64,000 nucleotides of DNA, taken from NCBI RefSeq assembly GCF_016508255.1, contig NZ_JADVKT010000008.1:1-64000 (forward strand), in the 5' to 3' direction. The DNA comes from Acinetobacter calcoaceticus. GTDB lineage: Bacteria; Pseudomonadota; Gammaproteobacteria; Pseudomonadales; Moraxellaceae. How positions within the stretch are numbered: position 1 is the first letter of the stretch; every line of letters begins with the position of its first letter. The notes below the pieces were generated by a model. That model was not told the origin of the DNA and searched no databases. It saw only the letters and a program-made list of their open reading frames with translations. The position numbers were made by a program, and so were the translations under genes. This document shows, piece by piece, positions 9,359 to 19,286 of this stretch.

Positions 9359-9904
9359 ATGTTCTCGATATTCTATGGCAAAGAAAAACTGGCCCCATCG
9401 CCCAATAAAATTGATATTTTACGAAGCCTTATTGGAGGCACGATCAGCATTTTTATACTTTTGTGGTTGAGTAAGCTCACCCACAATATATTTATCATGG
9501 CGCCGTTTGGTGCCACCTGTGTATTGCTCTATACCGTGTCGCAATCACCTTTGGCACAGCCAAGAAATATTATATTTGGGCATCTTATTTCGGCTTTTGT
9601 AGGTTTGTTTTTTCTAAAATTTGTGGGTGTTTCGATTTTTACAATTGCATTTTCAGTGGGCTGCGCCATTGCGCTCATGCAAATTTTTAAGTGTATTCAT
9701 CCACCTGCTGGAGCCAATCCACTGGTTATTTTACTGACCGCGAACACCATACATTACGAGTGGAGTTTTTTGATTTTTCCTGTTTTGGTCGGCGCAGTGT
9801 CTTTAGTTTTGGTGGCGATGCTGATTAATAATATTAAAGCAAATACAAAGTGGCCGATGTATGGTTTAGGAATTTTAAATAGTAAAAAAGTAGGTAAGGG
9901 ATGA
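9359..9904 (+). CDS. HPP family membrane protein
   Basis: A 181-residue integral membrane protein with four to five hydrophobic segments. The diagnostic motif IHPPAGANP lies near residues 118-126, and APFGATCVLLYT precedes it, as in the HPP family. Some cyanobacterial and plastid members are nitrite transporters, but the bacterial role is mostly unassigned. AAGGA precedes the start. The gene is divergent from TetR and probably under its control, so it may move the compound that the TetR protein senses (inference). A strong terminator follows. Confidence 0.82.
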   Translation: MFSIFYGKEKLAPSPNKIDILRSLIGGTISIFILLWLSKLTHNIFIMAPFGATCVLLYTVSQSPLAQPRNIIFGHLISAFVGLFFLKFVGVSIFTIAFSVGCAIALMQIFKCIHPPAGANPLVILLTANTIHYEWSFLIFPVLVGAVSLVLVAMLINNIKANTKWPMYGLGILNSKKVGKG

Positions 9905-9927
9905 AGTGTTTCAAGATTAAAAATAAT

Positions 9928-9961
9928 AAAAGTATTCACTACGCAGGTAGTGAATACTTTT
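9928..9961. terminator. Bidirectional terminator
   Basis: A perfect 15-base stem (AAAAGTATTCACTAC and its complement) with a GCAG loop. T or A runs lie on both sides, and it sits between the convergent HPP and tcuB genes. Confidence 0.92.
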
Positions 9962-9969
9962 GAGTGAAC

Positions 9970-11103
9970 TTACGACTTCTTGGAAATACGTTCTTCGATG
10001 GCAAATTTGAGTAAAGAAGCACTACGGTAAAAACCATGTGCGAACTTTCCAAAAGGCATGGTAATAAAGAACGTCATGACTGTAGCTAAATGGAAAATCA
10101 GTAAAAGTGCCATGTATGGAGTATTGCGAAATGCCATGAGGGCTAACCCTGAAGCACTGACTAAAATTAAAAGGAAAATAAAGCCTCGATCTACAGGTTT
10201 TTGCTCGCGGTCACCATGTAATGGATGGCGTTTAAGATTTAAATAGAGCAAGCCAGATGGCCCGATGACTAAGCCAAGTCCACCCAAAGTACCCAAAATA
10301 ACAGGCAAGCTAAAGATAGGGTAAGGCGCATGTAGGTCAAGGAAATAGTGATATAAAGTCGCTACGCCTGTGGCTACAAAGCAAAGCATGAAGCCATAAA
10401 ACGTCAGATGATGAAACACACGGCGGATTTGTGTGTAACGGTCATCTTGTTCATTACAGCCTTTGCCATGTCCACCGTCTAAATATTTAAGCGTTAATAC
10501 ATTTTGAGAGGCTTGTATAAGGTCTGGTTTCTCAACTTTGCCGTGAATAACTTTAGACGTCTGTCGCCAGAATTTACTAATTCCAATGCCGAGCAGAACA
10601 ATCGCAACTGTAAAGGTCGCTCCAAACAGTAGCGCTAAAAAGTTATGCGGGAAAATCGCATAGAAATTACCTTGATAGCCTGCAAACAGGTCGGTGCCTT
10701 TGTACCACACCACAGCTAACATGCATAAAAAGAAAATAGCTGATAATGCTGAGACAAAAGGAATGCCCACCGATTTATAAAGTCTGCCTAGTGGTTGAGG
10801 TGTCGCAAACTCTTGGTAAGTTTCCAAACGTACTTGCGCCATGGCTTTTGGAATGTTTACACCAAACTCATGTGGCGGGGCATATTGGCAAGCGTGTAGA
10901 CAAGCACCACAGTTATGGCACAGGTTTGCGAGGTAATGAATATCGGCTTGATTAAATTCAAGGCGCTTAGTCATCGCCGCAAATACAGCACAAAACGACT
11001 CACAGTAACGACAAGCATTACAAATCTGTAAGGCTCTTTGAACTTCTTGCTCATGATCAGAGAGTTGAACAACTGGAATCAGGGCTTTAGTACTAGCATT
11101 CAT
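9970..11103 (-). CDS. tcuB: Tricarballylate utilization protein TcuB (Fe-S/membrane electron carrier)
   Basis: TcuB reoxidises the FAD of TcuA and passes electrons to the membrane. The 377-residue protein has two ferredoxin-like cysteine clusters ([12 protein letters not shown] near residue 25 and [11 protein letters not shown] near residue 65), then about six membrane helices. The frame is open to 11184, but the ATG at 11103 has AAGGAG at seven bases. It overlaps the end of tcuA by 11 bases, so the two are translationally coupled. Family knowledge: TcuAB of Salmonella oxidises tricarballylate to cis-aconitate. Confidence 0.9.
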   Translation of the reverse strand: MNASTKALIPVVQLSDHEQEVQRALQICNACRYCESFCAVFAAMTKRLEFNQADIHYLANLCHNCGACLHACQYAPPHEFGVNIPKAMAQVRLETYQEFATPQPLGRLYKSVGIPFVSALSAIFFLCMLAVVWYKGTDLFAGYQGNFYAIFPHNFLALLFGATFTVAIVLLGIGISKFWRQTSKVIHGKVEKPDLIQASQNVLTLKYLDGGHGKGCNEQDDRYTQIRRVFHHLTFYGFMLCFVATGVATLYHYFLDLHAPYPIFSLPVILGTLGGLGLVIGPSGLLYLNLKRHPLHGDREQKPVDRGFIFLLILVSASGLALMAFRNTPYMALLLIFHLATVMTFFITMPFGKFAHGFYRSASLLKFAIEERISKKS

Positions 11104-12499
11104 GTTCAACTCCTTGTGAAACTGCATAGTGGGCTGCATTTTTTCCGGCAATGCGTCCAAAGGTTGTTCCAATCGACATGCCAACGCCCGCGGTATAACC
11201 CTGACCGAGTACGTTACCTGCCATCATTTCACCTGCCACAAACAAGTTGCGGCTGGCTTTATTGTTAAAACGTACAGCAGCATCGTCTTCGACTTTTAAA
11301 CCTAAATAGGTAAAGGTAATGCCGGGTTTAAGGGCGTAGGCATAGAAGGGTGGCTGATCGAGAGGAACAGCCCAGTGGGTCTTATTGGGAACAATATTTT
11401 CGGTAGTGCAGTCATCTAAAACGGTATGGTTAAAGGTGCCTTGCACACAGGCTTGGTTAAATTCTTCTACCGTGTGACATAAGTTTTTTGCATCTAATCC
11501 GATTTTTTCGGCTAACTCTTGAATGCTATTTGCTTTTACACCCGCAAACACAGGCGGCATAAAGCGACCAATGGCTTTTGAATCAATAATGGAATAGGCA
11601 ATTTGCTGCGGTTGCTTGGCAACAAGACGGCCCCAAATCGCATAGCGTTTTGGCCAGAAGTCTTCGCCTTCATCGTAAAAACGCTCGGCTTTATTATTGA
11701 CCACAATCCCTAGTGAAACGCAGTCAATACGGGTGCAGATACCGCCGTCATATAGCGGTGCTCGTGCATCTACAGCGACGCAATGAGATTGTGATGGGTC
11801 ACCAATAATATCGGCGCCTTGATCTATCATAAATTTGAGTAAGTTACCTTGATTAAAGCGGGTTCCGCGAATAATGAAATTATCGGCAGGCCATTCGCCG
11901 TTTTCATTTTGTCCCCATGCTTCTCTTAACCATTCCAAATTTGATTCAAAACCACCTGCGGCCAATACACAGCTTTTTGCTTTAAACACACGACCATCTT
12001 CTGCAATTGCGGCTTCAAAATGTCCTTGGTTTAACTTTAGATTTTTAATTTTTGTGTTATATAAAATCTCAATACCAAGTTCTTGTGCACTACGGTAGTA
12101 CGCATTAATGAGGGCTTTACCGCCACCCATAAAAAAGGCATTGGTACGTGCAACATGCAAAGCACCCGATAGTGGCGGCTGAAAATTCACACCATGTTTA
12201 CGCATCCAGTCGCGGCAGGTCGCCGTGCTACGAATCACCAGACGAGCTAAGTGTTCATTGGTTTTTCCGGCGGTCACTTTAAGTAGGTCTTGCCAATATT
12301 CTTCTTCGGGATAGGCATCGACTAATACATCTTGAGGAGCATCATGCATGCAGCGAAGGTTACGAGTGTGTTGTGAGTTACCACCACGCCATTCTTTAGG
12401 TGCTGCTTCTATTACTAGCACAGACGCGCCACTTTCTTTTGCCGTGAGCGCGGCACACAGTGCGGCATTCCCACCACCAATTACAATCACATCATGCAT
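11093..12499 (-). CDS. tcuA: FAD-dependent tricarballylate dehydrogenase TcuA
   Basis: Flavoprotein that oxidises tricarballylate to cis-aconitate, which then enters the TCA cycle. The 468-residue protein starts with the FAD dinucleotide fold [16 protein letters not shown] fumarate-reductase-like core follows, with GGNSQHTRN near residue 40, and a C-terminal FAD-contact segment [24 protein letters not shown] precedes the start. It is the first gene of the tcuAB pair and is preceded on the same strand by a TcuR-like regulator gene. Confidence 0.92.
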   Translation of the reverse strand: MHDVIVIGGGNAALCAALTAKESGASVLVIEAAPKEWRGGNSQHTRNLRCMHDAPQDVLVDAYPEEEYWQDLLKVTAGKTNEHLARLVIRSTATCRDWMRKHGVNFQPPLSGALHVARTNAFFMGGGKALINAYYRSAQELGIEILYNTKIKNLKLNQGHFEAAIAEDGRVFKAKSCVLAAGGFESNLEWLREAWGQNENGEWPADNFIIRGTRFNQGNLLKFMIDQGADIIGDPSQSHCVAVDARAPLYDGGICTRIDCVSLGIVVNNKAERFYDEGEDFWPKRYAIWGRLVAKQPQQIAYSIIDSKAIGRFMPPVFAGVKANSIQELAEKIGLDAKNLCHTVEEFNQACVQGTFNHTVLDDCTTENIVPNKTHWAVPLDQPPFYAYALKPGITFTYLGLKVEDDAAVRFNNKASRNLFVAGEMMAGNVLGQGYTAGVGMSIGTTFGRIAGKNAAHYAVSQGVEHEC

Positions 12500-12574
12500 G
12501 GATTTCTCCCTTTCTCAGCTCGGGCTAATGTAGCTTTAAAAGAGAGGGTGTAGTGAGAGGCTGGGTTTGAATGG

Positions 12575-12605
12575 GTGTTTAGTAAAAATAAACACTAAGC
12601 GCTTA
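12575..12605 (-). terminator. Competing hairpins at the end of the first TcuR-like gene
   Basis: GTGTTTA (12575-12581) pairs with TAAACAC (12589-12595). The TAAACACT strand can instead pair with AAGTGTTT just inside the regulator's 3' end, around an AGCGCT centre. Read on the minus strand, this lies between tcuR and tcuA and could act as a terminator or attenuator. The T run is modest. Confidence 0.5.
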
Positions 12606-13532
12606 AGTGTTTATGAGTTCCGCACCGGGCCAGCGCTTTTCATTAATTAAGTTAGCCACACAAGCACGAATCACTACTTTGGTGGCTAAAGTAGCAGGTG
12701 AGAGCTCTTCTTCAGACAAACTAATTAAATAGTTAATACGCTCAATGGCAGGTTCTACAACGCGCAGTAAACATAAGTCTTGCCGAGAGTTTAATGCTGC
12801 ACCCGCAGGTTGGATGGTTGCCATTTCAAGTTGGCTAATGCTTTCCATTAGCAAATGTAGCCCATCAATTTCATAGGCCACTTTAAGCTGATGAATTTTT
12901 TGTTCGAGCAACAAACGCAGCCCATGTCGTTGGCTCGGTAAAATCAGTGGAAGTTCTTTTAGTTGTGGATGGGTAATGGTTTGAGTGTCGATACAGCTTT
13001 CAAGGTGGTACTGGCTCAGCACTTCTTTAGGCGAAATTAAAAACATCTGTTCTTTGACTAAAGGCTGTATCGCCCATTGTGGGTCGACATCATCACTAAA
13101 GATGATTGCAACATCGAGCTGTCTTGCATTAACCAAGGCTTTGAGATCACCAGATAAGCCTTCAATTAAACGTACTTTAATGTCGGGATAACGGTTTCTC
13201 ATGAGTTTTAAAAAGTGCGTGCCAATAACCGCTGCAACACTCGGCGAAAAACCGACGGTAACATGTCCACTTAAACGTGAAGAATGAGCAGAATCTACGG
13301 CATGATCTAGATGCCTAAGCGCCAGTTGAACCTGTTGAAAAAAAGCTAAACCCGCAGGGGTGGGAACCGTGCCAAGGGCGGTGCGCTGTAAAAGGCGAAT
13401 GGAAAGTTCGCTTTCTAATTTTGAGATTTGCTGACTTAATGCAGAAGTTCCAATATCGAGATTTTTTGCAGCTTTACCTAAGCTTCCCGACTCGATCACC
13501 GCAATAAAATACTTTAATTGTTTGAGTTCCAC
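12603..13532 (-). CDS. tcuR: LysR-family regulator TcuR (copy 1)
   Basis: A 309-residue LysR-type regulator with an N-terminal winged helix (SQQISKLESELSIRLLQR) and a long co-inducer domain. It lies directly upstream of tcuA on the same strand. The start codon is GTG, with no close Shine-Dalgarno, which suggests low expression. It is clearly paralogous to the LysR gene at 16139-17068: roughly two thirds of the first 95 residues agree by eye. TcuR of Salmonella activates tcuABC, so the same role is inferred here. Confidence 0.8.
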   Translation of the reverse strand: MELKQLKYFIAVIESGSLGKAAKNLDIGTSALSQQISKLESELSIRLLQRTALGTVPTPAGLAFFQQVQLALRHLDHAVDSAHSSRLSGHVTVGFSPSVAAVIGTHFLKLMRNRYPDIKVRLIEGLSGDLKALVNARQLDVAIIFSDDVDPQWAIQPLVKEQMFLISPKEVLSQYHLESCIDTQTITHPQLKELPLILPSQRHGLRLLLEQKIHQLKVAYEIDGLHLLMESISQLEMATIQPAGAALNSRQDLCLLRVVEPAIERINYLISLSEEELSPATLATKVVIRACVANLINEKRWPGAELINT

Positions 13533-13624
13533 GGCAAATACTACATTGTCCTTTGTTAATTATTCTACACTGGTTTATCTCTATAGATTTTGTTCTGTTG
13601 TGCTGCGTAAACTGCCCAAAGAGT

Positions 13625-13656
13625 AAAGGCAACATCACCTCAAGACGTTGCCTTTT
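13625..13656 (-). terminator. Terminator downstream of the ModA-fold gene
   Basis: AAAGGCAAC and GTTGCCTTT pair across a loop of about 13 bases, which can extend with one mismatch. On the minus strand the second arm ends in TTTACTCTTT. It lies eight bases beyond the stop codon. Confidence 0.7.
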
Positions 13657-13663
13657 AGAGCTT

Positions 13664-14458
13664 TTATTGTTTAACCTGCTCAAGACCCTGTTCTTCAATA
13701 ATCTGTGTCGCTTGCGGTGATTTCACAAACTGAATGAGCTCTTTTGCGACTTTTTCATGTTCAGAGTTTTTACCAATGCCCGCTGCAAACACCGTAACTT
13801 TTTGATAAGGCGCTGGAATTGGACCGACCAAATCAACTTGACCATATTGGCCAGTAAAAGGTTTGATTTCACTAATTTGCTGGAACCCAATATCAAATTG
13901 TCCTTCAGCAATACGTTTTGCAACGCGGTCACCTACCACTTTTTCTGCTTTACCAGAAATCACTTTGTACTCGACAGGCGGAAAGCTTGGGAAAACATCT
14001 TTTTCAAGATGCGTACCGCTTGCACTTGCTGAATAGCCGATGTGTTTTGCATTTAATAAAACTTTTTCGAATTTTGCCGCAGAGCTAATATCTGGTTTTG
14101 GCGCACCTTTTGGAACTGCCATCCCAATGCTTGAATTGACTAAAGCACGTTGTGAGTTTGGCTCTACATAACCTTTATCTGCGAGCTTATTCAGTTCAGG
14201 CGCGGCTAACACCACCAAATCAAAATGTTCACCACGATCAAGGCGGTTTGGGATTGCAGTTGGCGATGCGCCCATTGATGAACCAGAGGATAGATGAACC
14301 GTATGACCAGTTTGTTTTTCAAATATAGGAATCAGTTTTTCCATAGATGAATAAAAACCACCAGAGCTAATCACTTCGAGCGTATCAGCATTAGCAAGGG
14401 TTGAACCTAAGCCAGCACCAGCTAGGCAAATGGTCATGAAGATAGGGGACTTTTTCAT
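13664..14458 (-). CDS. ais: ModA-fold periplasmic protein, probable aconitate isomerase
   Basis: A 264-residue exported protein with a signal peptide (cleavage expected after ANA, residue 24) and a type II periplasmic-binding fold like ModA (SSGGFYSSMEKLIPIFEKQTG at the start of the mature part). No ABC permease or ATPase genes lie nearby, which argues against a molybdate importer. The known Pseudomonas aconitate isomerase has this fold and converts trans-aconitate to cis-aconitate, which fits between tcu genes and a tricarboxylate carrier. The assignment is an inference from fold memory plus context. The alternative is a substrate-binding protein for an unlinked transporter. Confidence 0.62.
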   Translation of the reverse strand: MKKSPIFMTICLAGAGLGSTLANADTLEVISSGGFYSSMEKLIPIFEKQTGHTVHLSSGSSMGASPTAIPNRLDRGEHFDLVVLAAPELNKLADKGYVEPNSQRALVNSSIGMAVPKGAPKPDISSAAKFEKVLLNAKHIGYSASASGTHLEKDVFPSFPPVEYKVISGKAEKVVGDRVAKRIAEGQFDIGFQQISEIKPFTGQYGQVDLVGPIPAPYQKVTVFAAGIGKNSEHEKVAKELIQFVKSPQATQIIEEQGLEQVKQ

Positions 14459-14469
14459 AGTATCTCACT

Positions 14470-14526
14470 TTTTAATGACAGGAGAGCACAGCACGGCTGC
14501 AACATGCGCCGTACTGTTCATTAAAA
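14470..14526 (-). other. Nested intercistronic stem-loop between tcuC and the ModA-fold gene
   Basis: An outer 9-base stem TTTTAATGA / TCATTAAAA encloses an inner stem CAGCACGGC / GCCGTACTG (one mismatch) with a 10-base loop. It fills the gap between the two minus-strand genes and could be a partial terminator or an RNase-protective element that lets the periplasmic protein and the carrier be made at different levels (inference). Confidence 0.6.
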
Positions 14527-14550
14527 TTTCAGGTTAAGGAGTTCGTTGTT

Positions 14551-15861
14551 TTAAGCGCTAACCTTTGCAGGTTCCGCAATTGGGTCAGTTTTTTTCTGGT
14601 TTGAACCACGACATAAATACAGGCTTGAGATGAGACTACATACCGCAGCTAACATGAGCCAGAAAGCTGGAGTACTTGCGTTACCTGTGTTTTCCACAAG
14701 GTACGTACAAGCCATTGGAGTCATACCACCAAAAATAGCGGCTGCAAGGCTAAACGCTAAAGAGAAACCGACTGTACGTACACGTTTCGGCATAACCTCT
14801 GCAAGCGTTGCGACCATGGTGCCGTTGTACATACCAAAGAAGAACGAGAAGTAAGCAAGCGTAATAATCAGATTTGTGAAACTAATGTTACTTACCAACC
14901 AGCTTAAAACCGGATATGTCGTAAAAATGGCAAGTGTCGTAATGCCAACTAAAACTGGACGACGACCAATTTTGTCAGATAGTAAGCCGCCCATTGGTAA
15001 CCAGAAGAAATTCGAAAAACCAACAAACACAGTCGCTAAAAGGCTATCGGTTACCGACATTTCTAAAGTACGTTTTGCATACACCGTGGTGTAAACCGTA
15101 ATGAAGTAAAACGTTGTTGTGGTCATGGCACTCATCATCATGCCCGCAAGTACAATGCGCCAATTGCTCGCCAGTATGCTGAAAATTTCTTTGGTTGATG
15201 GATGAGTTTTTTGTGCTTTAAAAGCTTCAGTTTCCTCTAAAGTACGACGGAACCAGAAAATTAATGGAATAATCAAACAACCAATTAAGAACGGAATACG
15301 CCAGCCCCATTCACTTACTTGTGCATGAGTTAAGATGGTGTTGAGCCAGTAGCCAAGTAGTGCTGCAAACACAACCGCAATTTGTTGGCTGCCAGACTGC
15401 CAGCTTGTGATAAATCCACGGTTTTTATCGGTTGCAATCTCTGCGAGATAAACCGATACACCGCCAGTTTCAACACCTGCCGAGAAGCCTTGTAGTAGAC
15501 GTCCAATCACCACCAAAATTGGGGCCATAATACCAATAGTGTCATAACCCGGTACAAAGGTGATTAAGATGGTACCAATAGCCATAAGGCTTAAAGTCAC
15601 AATCAAACCTTTACGACGACCAATTCTGTCGACATAGGCACCTAAGAAAATAGCGCCGAGAGGACGCATAAGAAAACCCGCAGCAAATACGGTAAATGTC
15701 ATCATTAAAGAGACATATTCATTTTCAGAGTGGAAAAATTTTGCTGCGATATAAGTGGCATAGAAACCAAAAAGAAAAAAATCGTACTGTTCTAAAAAGT
15801 TGCCACTCGTTACATTTAATATTTTTTTAAAAGTAGCCCTACGGTTATTCACGACATCCAT
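14551..15861 (-). CDS. tcuC: Tricarboxylate:H+ symporter, MFS metabolite family (TcuC/CitA-like)
   Basis: Inner-membrane carrier of 436 residues with about 12 helices. It likely imports citrate, tricarballylate or aconitate with protons. [19 protein letters not shown] at helix 1 and DRIGRRKGL after helix 2 are the metabolite:H+ symporter signatures. [10 protein letters not shown] repeats the motif in the second half. The frame is open upstream to 15930, but the ATG at 15861 has an excellent AAGGAGGT, so the shorter form is preferred. The neighbouring tcuAB and putative isomerase genes point to tricarballylate/aconitate. Confidence 0.85.
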   Translation of the reverse strand: MDVVNNRRATFKKILNVTSGNFLEQYDFFLFGFYATYIAAKFFHSENEYVSLMMTFTVFAAGFLMRPLGAIFLGAYVDRIGRRKGLIVTLSLMAIGTILITFVPGYDTIGIMAPILVVIGRLLQGFSAGVETGGVSVYLAEIATDKNRGFITSWQSGSQQIAVVFAALLGYWLNTILTHAQVSEWGWRIPFLIGCLIIPLIFWFRRTLEETEAFKAQKTHPSTKEIFSILASNWRIVLAGMMMSAMTTTTFYFITVYTTVYAKRTLEMSVTDSLLATVFVGFSNFFWLPMGGLLSDKIGRRPVLVGITTLAIFTTYPVLSWLVSNISFTNLIITLAYFSFFFGMYNGTMVATLAEVMPKRVRTVGFSLAFSLAAAIFGGMTPMACTYLVENTGNASTPAFWLMLAAVCSLISSLYLCRGSNQKKTDPIAEPAKVSA

Positions 15862-16138
15862 TGGAGACCTCCTTGGTCTGACAAAATGGAAACATTCACG
15901 ATCTTTAATATTGGACTTCAGCCGATTCATTCACTAAACCCACATAAAAAATAGGTTAGAGATGAGATTTAATGAGGTCCTTCGTAGAAAATGTGATGCC
16001 TTGTTTCCAGTTCAAACTACACGTCTATATTTCGATAAACATAAATTCACTTATCATTCGATAGAAAATGTAATCTTAAAAAGCAGGAGGGAGTGAGAGG
16101 GCAAAATTAATTAGGTCTTTAATAAAACTAATGACCCT
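15862..16138. promoter_or_regulatory. Upstream region of tcuC
   Basis: This 277-base gap between tcuC and the second LysR gene (both on the minus strand) should carry the tcuC promoter. Repeated CGATA elements are visible at about 16031-16065, including a GATAA...TTATC dyad, and could be LysR sites. I cannot place promoter boxes with confidence. Confidence 0.35.
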
Positions 16139-17068
16139 TTATAAAATAATTTCAGAACACGGCCAGATTTGATTTTGGATGAGCTCTTTTACGCAAGCCT
16201 TAATTGCTGACTTTGCAGCGAGTGCAGCAGGCGATAACTCTTCTTCGGCAAGGCTCACCAAGTAATTGATTCGCTCAACTTCAGGGTCGATTAATTTTAG
16301 TAATTGAAGTTGATGTTTGTATTCTTGTAGACAAGCACTTCCGGGGCGAACACTGGCAAGGTCAAGGTGAATAAGACTGTCCATGAGCAAGTGTAGGCCA
16401 TCAATTTCATAGACGACATTAAGCTGTCCAATCTTGTGCTCAAGCAGTTTTCTTAAACTATGGCGCTGGCGTGGCAGCACTAAAGGAATGTCACCGATTT
16501 GTTGGGACTGAATAATCCCACTTTTGATACAGTCGGCAAGACCATATTTTTCGAGCACTTCTTTGCGTGCCATTAAATACATTTGTTCGCGTACTAAGGG
16601 TTGTATTGACCACTGTTTATCAATTTCATTGGTAAAAATAATGGCAATATCAAGCTGACGCGAATTAATTGACTGAATAAGGTTGCCCGAAAGCGTCTCG
16701 ACAATTTCGAGGCGAATGTCTGGGTAGCGCTCAGACATTAATTTCATTAAAGGGATGCCAATTAAAGCCGTAATGGTTGGTGGAAAACCAAGACTCACAT
16801 GGCCTGAGAGTCGTGCAGAATGTGCGGCATCTACTGCAAAATTAATTTGACGCAAAATCAGTTGAGAGTGTTTTAAAAAGGCAAGACCTGCTGGGGTCGG
16901 AGTCACACCAAAAGCATTACGCTGTAATAGGCGAATGCTTAACTCTTGTTCTAGCTTACTAATTTGTTGACTGATTGCCGAAGCGCCAACATCGAGTTTT
17001 TGAGCGGCTTTACCAATGCTGCCTGCTTCAACCACCGTCAAAAAATACTTTATTTGTTTGATTTCCAT
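16139..17068 (-). CDS. LysR-family regulator, TcuR-like paralogue (copy 2)
   Basis: A 309-residue LysR-type regulator of the same length and architecture as the regulator at 12603-13532. Both share LGKAA/IGKAA, SQQISKLE-ELSIRLLQR and YEIDGLHLLM motifs and a matching C-terminus. No Shine-Dalgarno precedes the ATG. It lies upstream of tcuC on the same strand, mirroring how copy 1 lies upstream of tcuA. One regulator may serve the carrier/isomerase branch and the other the dehydrogenase branch (inference). Confidence 0.75.
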   Translation of the reverse strand: MEIKQIKYFLTVVEAGSIGKAAQKLDVGASAISQQISKLEQELSIRLLQRNAFGVTPTPAGLAFLKHSQLILRQINFAVDAAHSARLSGHVSLGFPPTITALIGIPLMKLMSERYPDIRLEIVETLSGNLIQSINSRQLDIAIIFTNEIDKQWSIQPLVREQMYLMARKEVLEKYGLADCIKSGIIQSQQIGDIPLVLPRQRHSLRKLLEHKIGQLNVVYEIDGLHLLMDSLIHLDLASVRPGSACLQEYKHQLQLLKLIDPEVERINYLVSLAEEELSPAALAAKSAIKACVKELIQNQIWPCSEIIL

Positions 17069-17184
17069 AATAAATGTATTCGCTCATCATCCTTGATTTA
17101 TAGAAATATGAAGGATTTGAAAATCTATCATGCACTTTAATATTAGCAGCAATACATAAAAAAGCTCTTAAAAATTAAGTGACC

Positions 17185-17793
17185 CTACTGAAACTTGGTG
17201 AAAAGCAGAATCACACCCAATACACATAAAATAGAACCGATCACCTTATTAATTTTGACTTGTTTGGCTAACATTTTCTGTCTCAATAGCATTGATGAGA
17301 AAAGCACAGCCACCAGTGAAAACCATACGAAATGGGCAAAAGACATAAAAAAGCCATAAGCCAAAAGAATGGTTTTAGGCGTGGTTAAACTCACAATTTG
17401 CGTATAAGTGCTAATTACAAATAGCGTGGTTTTAGGGTTTAAAGCATTGGTAAAAAAGCCATATTTTATCGCTTGAAAAGTACCTATAGAAGTTAAGGCA
17501 GTAGAGTCTAAAACTGGTTTTTGCGTAAAGGTTTTATAGCCAATATAGATCAGGTAAAGCGCGCCAATATACTTAACAATATTCAAAATTTGCGGCGTAT
17601 AGGCCATGACGAAGGCAACGGCAATTAATGTGTAGGTCACATGTACCAACACGCCAAGCGATATTCCGAGTGAAGTGAATACACCTATTTTTCTACCGTA
17701 CAGATAACTATTTTTCGTGACGATCGCAAAGTCAGCGCCGGGGCTTACTACTGCCAAAATCGTAATTAAAATAACTGCAATGAACTCTGCCAT
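17185..17793 (-). CDS. LysE family amino-acid exporter
   Basis: A 202-residue inner-membrane protein with about six helices. The N-terminal signature VVSPGADFAIVTKNSYLYGRK is typical of the LysE/RhtB translocators, and NPKTTLFVISTYTQ is the second family motif. Members export amino acids such as lysine, threonine or homoserine lactone; the substrate cannot be told here. It is divergent from a LysR regulator at 18049, probably its controller. Confidence 0.85.
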   Translation of the reverse strand: MAEFIAVILITILAVVSPGADFAIVTKNSYLYGRKIGVFTSLGISLGVLVHVTYTLIAVAFVMAYTPQILNIVKYIGALYLIYIGYKTFTQKPVLDSTALTSIGTFQAIKYGFFTNALNPKTTLFVISTYTQIVSLTTPKTILLAYGFFMSFAHFVWFSLVAVLFSSMLLRQKMLAKQVKINKVIGSILCVLGVILLFTKFQ

Positions 17794-18048
17794 TATCTTG
17801 TGGCCTCACTGAAAACGAGAGAATCTATCTGTACTTTTTGGAATGTATGTAAGAGGGTGAATCTGTTCCCCAAAGCAGCTATGCTTTTCGTGAGAAATGT
17901 CAGAGCTTCAGGTTTTCGAAGATAGATATCGATATTCAATATGTTTTTCATCATCTAAAATGGGGTTTAATAAAGATGATTTTTATTTTGAACAGAAACT
18001 TAGAAATAAAAATCGATAAAAACGACTACACATCTATGAGTTTTTGGA

Positions 18049-18921
18049 ATGATTGAAAGAATATCGCTGAATTCATTAAAATTTTTCTATTTTGTGGCGA
18101 AGTATGGCAGCGTCACTTTAGCTGCAAAGAAATTGTTTGTGACGCAAAGCGCCGTTAGTAAACAGATTTATAATTTAGAAGAAGCTTTAAATACCACTTT
18201 GTTTGACCGTAAAAATAAAACACTGGTGATGACCGAGCAGGGTGAAATCTTATTGAGTTGTTGCCAGCAGGTGTTTGGTCAACTTGATGAATGTTTAATA
18301 CAACTCAGCCAGCCTAAGATTTACAGCAAACAATTGATCTTGTCGTGTGAACCAACCCTTTCCATGAAATGGCTCATACCGCGCTTATCAAAATTTAAAA
18401 AGCTTGGTCACAATTTTGAGGTTGTGCTACTCACCGCAGGCGGCGTGGTCGATTTTGAAAAAGATAATATTGATATTGCGATTCGCAGAAATGATTTTGA
18501 TTGGGGAGAGCATATCTTTAGCGAGAAAATTGCCGATGAATACATCGCAATCATTCAAGCAACCAAGCCGTCTGAAACCAAAGATTTGCTTATTTCGACC
18601 TCTAGACCAAATTTTTTCAAAAGCATTAGCCGCATTGCTGAATTAAAACAGAGTTTAAAAGGGTACGCTAAAGTTGAACTCGAACATTTTTATCTATGTT
18701 TAGAAGGCTGCTTGGCTGGACTTGGGGCAACGGTCATCTCAATTTATATGATTGAAAAAGAGCTTGAGTGGAATTTACTGCAAAAAAATTCACCTGTTGT
18801 ACAAGATAATTCGGCCTATTTTTTACTTTCTCATAGTGCTTTTGAGGAAGATCCACGGAAGATTATATTTTTAGAATGGCTAAAAGCAGAGATGAATGAG
18901 AGTCAGCACAAATTACTTTAA
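18049..18921 (+). CDS. LysR-family regulator, divergent from the LysE exporter
   Basis: A 290-residue LysR-type regulator. The winged helix spans residues about 5-65 (LAAKKLFVTQSAVSKQIYNLEEAL). A GcvA-like effector domain follows, with DIAIRRNDFDWGEHIF. There is no clear Shine-Dalgarno. The roughly 255-base divergent gap with the exporter suggests it controls the exporter in response to an amino acid, as ArgP does for ArgO. This is inferred from context only. Confidence 0.75.
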   Translation: MIERISLNSLKFFYFVAKYGSVTLAAKKLFVTQSAVSKQIYNLEEALNTTLFDRKNKTLVMTEQGEILLSCCQQVFGQLDECLIQLSQPKIYSKQLILSCEPTLSMKWLIPRLSKFKKLGHNFEVVLLTAGGVVDFEKDNIDIAIRRNDFDWGEHIFSEKIADEYIAIIQATKPSETKDLLISTSRPNFFKSISRIAELKQSLKGYAKVELEHFYLCLEGCLAGLGATVISIYMIEKELEWNLLQKNSPVVQDNSAYFLLSHSAFEEDPRKIIFLEWLKAEMNESQHKLL

Positions 18922-19286
18922 GCTTATTCGTTTTAACTTGGATTTTTCTTGTTAAGTATTTGAAAATAATAATAAATATTTGAATTTGTAAAGGTGATTT
19001 GCGAGCGCCATATACTGAATTTCTGCTGTCTAAAATTCCCAAAGATGAAAAATATTTAACTTCATACTTCTTTATTAAACCTTAAACATGAATTTCACTC
19101 AGTTTTGAATGAGACTAAATCATTTTTATTCATGTTCTGATTGCGGTATAAATCTATTCACGCTCTGAGACATTCCAGTAATTCACTTTTGATAAGACCA
19201 TAAGGCACAAATCTGACAAGGCTGGAAAGTTTAAAAAGAGCAAAAGATTTTTTAGGTTTATCTCAGAAATTAGGGTACTGATCAAA
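18922..19286. other. Intergenic region upstream of mesX
   Basis: This 365-base AT-rich gap should hold the mesX promoter. It contains an inverted pair CATGAAT...ATTCATG spanning 19087-19134 and a small CTCA/TGAG dyad inside it, possibly an operator. No ORF or terminator is convincing. Confidence 0.4.

Noticed and set aside
13664..14458. Molybdate ABC transporter binding protein (ModA)
   Set aside because: No ModB/ModC genes nearby, and the tcu context fits aconitate isomerase better, though the fold is the same.
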